Assembly (NCBI RefSeq): GCF_024305035.1 | Contig: NZ_JAMWZB010000019.1 | Span: 41,520-105,519, forward strand | Direction: 5' to 3' | From: Algoriphagus sp. | Lineage (GTDB): Bacteria > Bacteroidota > Bacteroidia > Cytophagales > Cyclobacteriaceae | DNA: 64,000 nt | In this document: positions 58,284-64,000 of the stretch, in pieces | How the letters are laid out: the number at the start of each line of letters is the position of its first letter | How positions within the stretch are numbered: position 1 is the first letter of the stretch | Notes under the pieces: model-generated | Seen by the model: only the letters and a program-made list of their open reading frames with translations | Database searches by the model: none | What the model was told of the DNA's origin: nothing | Program-made: the position numbers and the translations under genes

Positions 58284-60410
58284 TTAATTGGATGCTGAAG
58301 TTTTAATATCGGTTCCTAGGCGCTGCAAATAAGCAATCAGAGCCACAATCTCAGCATGGGGTAAGACCTCAACACCAGACTCCTTGAGGTTCTCGGTAAT
58401 CTGGTTGGCTTGCTGATCGAGATCCTGCATGGCTTGCTGATCGTAGCCCTCAGGATAGGGTACACCGAGTTTCTGAAGAGTTCGAATTTTTGCTGGGAGA
58501 TCCGAATAATCCATCAAATTGGTCGTCATCCAGGGATAAGGCGGCATCAAGGAGCCGGGAGACATCGAGGCCGGATTTTCCATATGGAAATAATGCCAAG
58601 AATCAGGATATTTCCCGCCGATTCGGTGGAGATCAGGTCCTGTACGTTTAGAGCCCCAAAGAAATGGTCTGTCATAGACAAATTCACCCGCTTTGGAATA
58701 TTCTCCGTATCGCTCGGTTTCAAATCGGAAAGGTCGAATCATTTGAGAATGACAACCCACACAGCCATTAGCTATGTAAAGATCCCTTCCTTCCAATTCT
58801 AAAGGAGTGTAAGGTTTCACTGAAGAAATCGTGGGTACATTTGACTTGACCAAAATGGTGGGTATAATCTCAATGGCCCCCCCGATCGCTATAGCAAGGG
58901 TCGAGAGGACAGTGAAGAATATCGGCTTTCGCTCCCAGGCCCGATGCCAGAATTCCCCGGTTGCATTGTAGCTTTTGGTCAGGGCTGGTGCCTGATCTTC
59001 TTCATAAGCTTGAAAAACTCCTTTTTTGGCAGTCTTGTACATGTTGTAAACCATGATTACCGCTCCAGATAGGTAAAGCAAACCACCAAAGGCTCTCAAC
59101 ATATACATGGGCACCAATTCAACTACTGTCTGAAGAAAATTACCGTAAGCTAATCTTCCCATTTCATCAAATTCTCTCAACATCAAAAATTGAGTAAATG
59201 CAGCCACATACATGGGCAAAGCGTAGAAAAGAATGCCTAAGGTTCCGATCCAAAAGTGTGTATTGGCCAGTTTTTTAGAATAAATGGTCGTATTGAATAA
59301 CCTTGGCCACATCCAGTACAACATCCCAAAGGTCAAGAAACCATTCCATCCCAACCCTCCAATGTGCACGTGAGCTACAATCCAATCGGTATAATGCGCA
59401 ATGGCATTTACATTTTTTAAGGAAAGCATCGGCCCTTCAAAAGTCGCCATCCCATAAGCGGTAATAGCGACTACCATAAATTTCAATACAGGTTCTTCCC
59501 TCACCCGGTCCCAAGCTCCTCTTAAGGTCAACAATCCATTCACCATCCCTCCCCAAGAAGGAGCGATCAGCATTACCGAAAATGCGGTTCCCAATACCTG
59601 AGCCCACTCAGGAAGGGCCGTATAAAGCAAATGGTGCGGTCCTGCCCACATATAAATGAAGATCAAGGACCAGAAATGGACAATTGAAAGCTTGTAAGAG
59701 TAAACCGGTCTATTCGCGGCCTTGGGAAGGAAATAATACATCAATCCCAAGAATGGCGTAGTCAGAAAGAAGGCCACCGCATTGTGCCCGTACCACCACT
59801 GTACCAGGGCATCCTGTACTCCGGCATACGCTGAATAACTCTTCCAAAAATTAACCGGTAGCTCAAAAGAGTTGAAAATATGCAACACCGCAACTGTCAC
59901 AAAGGAGGCCAGGTAAAACCAAATAGCGACATACATATGGCGTTCCCTCCGCTTGATAAGGGTACCAATCATATTGGCACCAAAAGCTACCCAAACTACC
60001 GCGATGGCAATGTCAATGGGCCACTCCAGTTCGGCATATTCTTTAGACGTAGTAAGTCCGAGCGGTAAGGTAATCGCCGCTGCTACGATAATTAATTGCC
60101 ATCCCCAGAAGTGAAACCAACTCAGGGCCTCATTCCACATGGGAGTTTTGAGCAATCGTGGCATGGAATAATATACCCCGGCAAAAATCGCATTCCCCAC
60201 GAAAGCGAAAATAACCGCATTGGTATGAAGGGGCCTTATCCTTCCAAAGGTCGTGTAAGGATTGCCCAAATTGGCCTCGGGAAGAAATAACTGGGTAGCG
60301 GCCAAAACCCCTACCAGCATCCCGATGAGGCCCCAGATAATCGTTGCAGCTCCAAAGTATTTGACAATCTTATTGTCATAATGGAACCTATCCAGTATCG
60401 TATCATTCAT
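58284..60410 (-). CDS. ccoN: Fused cbb3-type cytochrome c oxidase subunits I and II (CcoN-CcoO)
   Basis: CcoN 'IRPLHTNAVIFAFVGNAIFAGVYY', 'WWYGHNAVAFFLTTPFLGLMYYFLPK', 'VHIGGLGWNGFL'; CcoO 'LEGRDLYIANGCVGCHSQMIRPFRFETERYGEYSKAGEFVYDRPFLWGSKRTGPDL'; start refined to 60410. Confidence 0.97.
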   Translation of the reverse strand: MNDTILDRFHYDNKIVKYFGAATIIWGLIGMLVGVLAATQLFLPEANLGNPYTTFGRIRPLHTNAVIFAFVGNAIFAGVYYSMPRLLKTPMWNEALSWFHFWGWQLIIVAAAITLPLGLTTSKEYAELEWPIDIAIAVVWVAFGANMIGTLIKRRERHMYVAIWFYLASFVTVAVLHIFNSFELPVNFWKSYSAYAGVQDALVQWWYGHNAVAFFLTTPFLGLMYYFLPKAANRPVYSYKLSIVHFWSLIFIYMWAGPHHLLYTALPEWAQVLGTAFSVMLIAPSWGGMVNGLLTLRGAWDRVREEPVLKFMVVAITAYGMATFEGPMLSLKNVNAIAHYTDWIVAHVHIGGLGWNGFLTFGMLYWMWPRLFNTTIYSKKLANTHFWIGTLGILFYALPMYVAAFTQFLMLREFDEMGRLAYGNFLQTVVELVPMYMLRAFGGLLYLSGAVIMVYNMYKTAKKGVFQAYEEDQAPALTKSYNATGEFWHRAWERKPIFFTVLSTLAIAIGGAIEIIPTILVKSNVPTISSVKPYTPLELEGRDLYIANGCVGCHSQMIRPFRFETERYGEYSKAGEFVYDRPFLWGSKRTGPDLHRIGGKYPDSWHYFHMENPASMSPGSLMPPYPWMTTNLMDYSDLPAKIRTLQKLGVPYPEGYDQQAMQDLDQQANQITENLKESGVEVLPHAEIVALIAYLQRLGTDIKTSASN

Positions 60411-60591
60411 AGGACTTAGGTTTTGTTGGTTGATCTTTTTTAGTTGTTTTCTTATGATTATCGAATAAAATCCTAATGGAGGGAGTGTAGTCGTCGTCAA
60501 ATTGTCCACCTTTCATAGCCTTGAAAAACAAGACTAAAAATGTAATGGCCAAGACTAAACTGACGGCTATTAAAAGAAAGATGACTTCCAT
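60403..60591 (-). CDS. ccoS: cbb3-type cytochrome oxidase assembly protein CcoS
   Basis: 62 aa 'MEVIFLLIAVSLVLAITFLVLFFKAMKGGQFDDDYTPSIRILFD'. Confidence 0.93.
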   Translation of the reverse strand: MEVIFLLIAVSLVLAITFLVLFFKAMKGGQFDDDYTPSIRILFDNHKKTTKKDQPTKPKSYE

Positions 60592-60592
60592 A

Positions 60593-63019
60593 TCAATTAT
60601 TTTTTGGGGTTAACAATCCACGTTTCCACGCCACCACATTGGTTGCCAAGGTGGTAAATACCACCACGGAAATACTGCTCAAAGGCATCAAAACTGCACA
60701 AATCACAGGACTTAATATGCCCTGCACCGCCAGTGAGACTCCGGCCACATTGTATAAAAAACTCAGACCAAAGCTCAATTTGATTATCTTCCGACTCTGC
60801 TTTGCAAATCCCAGAAAATTGGGAATTAGATGAAAAGCAGTAGCATCCAAGATCGCATCGCTGGCTGGGGAAAAATGGGTAATGGTGTCAGTCAGGGCAA
60901 CCCCAACCCTACTTTTCTGTATCGCTCCGGCGTCATTCAACCCATCTCCGACCATCAACGTCTGTCGACCGAATTGATTCAATTTTCCCAAATAATCGAG
61001 TTTATCACTTGGGCTTTGGAGAAAATTAAAATGAATCGAGGGGCCAAGCTTCTCTTTTAAAGAAGCCTGTTCATGAGGATGATCTCCTGAAAGTAAATGT
61101 AGTTCATAAGCTGGGTCGAGCGATTTCACTACCTGACCAGCCTCTGCCCTCAATCCGGATAGAATTCGGAAATAGCCTATTTCAAACCCTTCAATCACCA
61201 GGTAAACATAGTTGCCTATTTCTTTAGAATGACTGGAAGAGAAGCCGGTGAAGGCTGCAGATCCCAATCTGATTAATTGACCCTTGTAATACGCCTGAAT
61301 CCCCTTCCCCTTTTGTTCCTCGGCTCCATCCAAGTTGAGCGAGGGGATTTCTCCTAACCAAAAGTTGATTCGATGACTCAAGGGATGGCTGGATCGGGAA
61401 ACCAAAGATTTCAAGATCGATTTTGTTTCCTCCGACAAGGGGTCACCCTGATAATCAACCTTCGCTCTTTTAGGGTCGGTCAGTGTCCCGGTTTTGTCAA
61501 AAACAACCGTATCAATCAGCGCCATTCGCTCCACCACACTGGCATTTTTCAAGTAAAATTTGCTCCTGCCAAAAATCCGAAGGGAATTTCCCAACGTGAA
61601 TGGCGTGGACATCGCTAAGGCACAGGGGCAAGCTACAATCAAAACTGAGGTAAATGCCTTTACCGCCAAAGGCATATCTGAACTTGCCCAAAACCCGAAA
61701 GCCCCAGTAGCTATGATCAAAACGGTCCAAGTGAAAACACCGGAAATCCGGTTAGAAAGAGGTTCCAGAAGTTTCTCTTTCCCCTTTTCAAATGCCTCAT
61801 TATTCCAGAGATCTGTCAGATAACCCTGAGAAGGAGACTTTTGAACTGTCAGGATCACCGCTTCCCCTTTTTGCTTTCCCCCTGCATAGATCAACTCACC
61901 CTTCCTTTTTAAAACGGGGACTTCCTCACCGGTCACAAAACTGTAATCAATTGAGGCAGAGGAACTCATCAAAAGAGAATCGGCGGGAATTAGTTCTTCA
62001 TCTCGTACTAAAATCAAATCTCCCACCTCTAGCTTGGTCACCGGGATAACCTCTTCTCTGTCCTGTACTAATCTGGTCACCGCGATGGGAAAATAGGATT
62101 TATAGTCCCGGTCAAATTCCAGTGTGGCAAATGTTTTTTGCTGATAAACTTTTCCCAAAAGAAGAAAAAACAATAGTCCTCCAAGACTATCCATGTATCC
62201 GCCATTTCCTAATGCAAATATTTCCCATAGGGAATAAAAAAATAAGGCAATAATTCCCAATACGATGGGTACATCCATGTTAATCTGTCGCTGTTTAAAG
62301 GCATTCCAGGCAGATAAATAATAGTCACTGGCCGAATAAAGAACCACTGGCAAAGCCAAAATCACATTTAAGTAATTGAATAGTCCTCGGAAATTTTCAG
62401 CTATCAATTCGGCTTCAGAAAAATACTCAGGGATACTAAATAACATCATATTTCCAAAACAGAAGCCTGCCACAGCCAGCCGTTTCACCGTTCGGCGGTC
62501 TACCGTTGATGTTTTCTTCTGGTCAATGGCCGCCAAGCTGATTTTAGGTTCATAGCCGAGCATGGAGAGCAACCCCACCAATTCCTTAAGGCTTATTCCT
62601 TCATTTAAAAACTTGACTTGGACTTTCTTTTTGATAAAGTCTACACGGCTTGAAATTATCCCTTGATGCACCTGATAAAGATTTTCAAGAAGCCAAATGC
62701 AAGATGCACAATGAATCAGGGGAATATAAAAGCTAACATGACTTTCTCTTTCATTCTTAAAATCCAAAAGTTGATCTACCGTACTTTGGTCTTCTAAATA
62801 ATCAAAGCGGTTTGCCCTAGACGTTTTGGATTTTTGGCTTTCGCCCGGAAAAGACTCAAGATCGTAATAGGTACAAAGATTATTTTCAGCCAATACCTCA
62901 AAGACAAGCTTGCATCCTTGACAGCAAAAAATCTTCTCACCTATCGCCAGGCTATCCTGCTCACACTGTTCACCACAGTGGTAACATTTGAGTTCGGATT
63001 TTTGTGTGGTAGTTGGCAT
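60593..63019 (-). CDS. ccoI: Heavy-metal translocating P-type ATPase (CcoI/FixI, Cu export to cbb3 oxidase)
   Basis: Cys-rich N-terminus 'CYHCGEQCEQDSLAIGEKIFCCQGCKLVFEVL', 'CASCIWLLENL', 'VACPCALAMSTPFTLG', 'VFDKTGTLTDPKRA', 'LMVGDGLNDAGAI'; start refined to 63019. Confidence 0.95.
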   Translation of the reverse strand: MPTTTQKSELKCYHCGEQCEQDSLAIGEKIFCCQGCKLVFEVLAENNLCTYYDLESFPGESQKSKTSRANRFDYLEDQSTVDQLLDFKNERESHVSFYIPLIHCASCIWLLENLYQVHQGIISSRVDFIKKKVQVKFLNEGISLKELVGLLSMLGYEPKISLAAIDQKKTSTVDRRTVKRLAVAGFCFGNMMLFSIPEYFSEAELIAENFRGLFNYLNVILALPVVLYSASDYYLSAWNAFKQRQINMDVPIVLGIIALFFYSLWEIFALGNGGYMDSLGGLLFFLLLGKVYQQKTFATLEFDRDYKSYFPIAVTRLVQDREEVIPVTKLEVGDLILVRDEELIPADSLLMSSSASIDYSFVTGEEVPVLKRKGELIYAGGKQKGEAVILTVQKSPSQGYLTDLWNNEAFEKGKEKLLEPLSNRISGVFTWTVLIIATGAFGFWASSDMPLAVKAFTSVLIVACPCALAMSTPFTLGNSLRIFGRSKFYLKNASVVERMALIDTVVFDKTGTLTDPKRAKVDYQGDPLSEETKSILKSLVSRSSHPLSHRINFWLGEIPSLNLDGAEEQKGKGIQAYYKGQLIRLGSAAFTGFSSSHSKEIGNYVYLVIEGFEIGYFRILSGLRAEAGQVVKSLDPAYELHLLSGDHPHEQASLKEKLGPSIHFNFLQSPSDKLDYLGKLNQFGRQTLMVGDGLNDAGAIQKSRVGVALTDTITHFSPASDAILDATAFHLIPNFLGFAKQSRKIIKLSFGLSFLYNVAGVSLAVQGILSPVICAVLMPLSSISVVVFTTLATNVVAWKRGLLTPKNN

Positions 63020-63064
63020 TGGATTCCTTTTTTTTAAAATTAGGGTATAAAACGCATGAAAAAC

Positions 63065-63078
63065 ATGATGAAAGTCAT
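63065..63078. promoter_or_regulatory. Weak CRP/FNR-like site upstream of ccoI
   Basis: ATGAT-GAAA-GTCAT (TGA-N6-TCA), about 46 bp upstream of the ccoI ATG. Confidence 0.4.
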
Positions 63079-63090
63079 ACAAAAGGATAT

Positions 63091-63717
63091 TTAAACTGAG
63101 AGATAGAAGGAAAGCTTAGCACTCCACATACTCCCTTTATAAAAATGAAAAAGCACTTTTGCCAAATCTGCTTGGTAATTTTTAGTAGTAACCAAAAGGG
63201 TACAACTGTGCTTCACGGCATAAGACCAAAAGTCTCCAATCCGGGTAAAATTAAATTTAATAAAACTGGTCTCCTGAGTGGCCTGAGAAACAAGTTGGAT
63301 AATTTCTTGTTCTTCCCTGATCTTGGATTTAGGAATAAAACTCGGGGAAATAATAGTGGCTTTACTCTGTTGGATTAGGTTTGCAAAAAGGTGAATGAAT
63401 TTTTTGATCAGATGAGCGGATTCTGGCGTCCCATCATAATGGAAAAGCAGGTGCTGGCTTGAAAAATCGGGGACATATAGCAAAACAGGAATAGTACAAA
63501 CCTCTTTTTCCAAAGGTTTGGGTAAATCACTCCCATGAAGCCAATCTAGGACCTTATAAAGATCTACACTAATTAAGAATGGATTTCGCTCTGTACTGCA
63601 AAAAGCTTTTTCCTTGGCTTTCGGAAAAAAATCAACCGCTAACTGAGGACAGTAATATTCAGTTAAAATTTCTTCGGGAAGATGGAATTGAGCAGCGTAC
63701 GAGGTTTTGATCTCCAT
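63091..63717 (-). CDS. UspA-like stress protein (divergent)
   Basis: 208 aa; 'LLFHYDGTPESAHLIKKFIHLFANLI...ATIISPSFI...SCTLLVTTK' pattern reminiscent of universal stress proteins. Confidence 0.45.
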   Translation of the reverse strand: MEIKTSYAAQFHLPEEILTEYYCPQLAVDFFPKAKEKAFCSTERNPFLISVDLYKVLDWLHGSDLPKPLEKEVCTIPVLLYVPDFSSQHLLFHYDGTPESAHLIKKFIHLFANLIQQSKATIISPSFIPKSKIREEQEIIQLVSQATQETSFIKFNFTRIGDFWSYAVKHSCTLLVTTKNYQADLAKVLFHFYKGSMWSAKLSFYLSV

Positions 63718-63785
63718 GGCAGTAATTTTGATCCAAAACTACCAGGAAGCCATTTCATAGGGCCTGACTAAATCCAGCAGAAAAA

Positions 63786-63799
63786 CTGATAAAAATCAG
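63786..63799. promoter_or_regulatory. CRP/FNR-family palindrome upstream of the UspA-like gene
   Basis: CTGAT-AAAA-ATCAG, perfect 5-bp arms with 4-nt spacer, about 70 bp upstream of the 63717 start. Confidence 0.55.
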
Positions 63800-63931
63800 G
63801 TAATTAAAAAAAACTAGAACCAACCGAATCCATTTCCATGAAAAAATAATGAATACCCAGCATCTTTTTTCCAAGAAGACAGCGACTGGTTTTTGGTTCT
63901 ATGATGCTTTTGTCTTTGGATTTAAAACACC

Positions 63932-63957
63932 AAAAGCCAACATTGCTGTTGGCTTTT
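63932..63957 (-). terminator. Rho-independent terminator of the rRNA operon (minus strand)
   Basis: AAAAGCCAACA-ttgc-TGTTGGCTTTT immediately downstream of the 5S 3' end. Confidence 0.8.
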
Positions 63958-63964
63958 TAATAAT

Positions 63965-64000
63965 GTGGCGGCGACCTACTCTCCCGGGTGTAACCCCAGT
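63965..64000 (-). rRNA. rrf: 5S rRNA, 3' end only (runs off the window)
   Basis: Minus strand ACTGGGGTTACACCCGGGAGAGTAGGTCGCCGCCAC matches the conserved 5S 3' end. Confidence 0.88.

Noticed and set aside
1-64000. CRISPR arrays, IS elements, integrases, prophage genes, restriction-modification or classical defence genes
   Set aside because: No regularly spaced repeats, transposase/integrase motifs or defence families were recognised in the translated ORFs.

Overview
This 64 kb window looks like the chromosome of a Bacteroidota bacterium, probably a Cyclobacteriaceae/Algoriphagus-like lineage. That placement is inferred from gene content: SusC/SusD, PorX, fused LpxC-FabZ, fused CcoN-CcoO, and Bat-type genes. 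Most of the window is housekeeping: valS, a purF-like gene, folD, lepA, ppa, ald, tsaE, the lpxD-lpxC/fabZ-lpxA block, mutS2, hemN and a complete cbb3 oxidase/maturation operon. There is one tRNA-Leu(GAG), and the 3' end of a 5S rRNA lies at the right edge. No CRISPR array, IS element or prophage was seen. The most interesting accessory locus is 31.5-38.4 kb. There, a ThiF/E1-like + nitroreductase fusion (Rv1355c-like), a GNAT/autoinducer-synthase-like protein, a 7TM-type sensor kinase and a receiver-kinase hybrid form a tightly packed operon, with a stand-alone paralogous receiver encoded divergently. It could be a small-molecule synthesis-and-sensing module (inference). Other observations: a decayed HEPN/MNT toxin-antitoxin pair after valS, three CRP/FNR-like palindromes next to anaerobic/microaerobic genes, an unannotated 35-aa membrane microprotein overlapping a flavodoxin gene, a long interrupted inverted repeat just before valS, and an intra-operon hairpin in the cco operon. 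Family names come from reading the translations; no database search was run.
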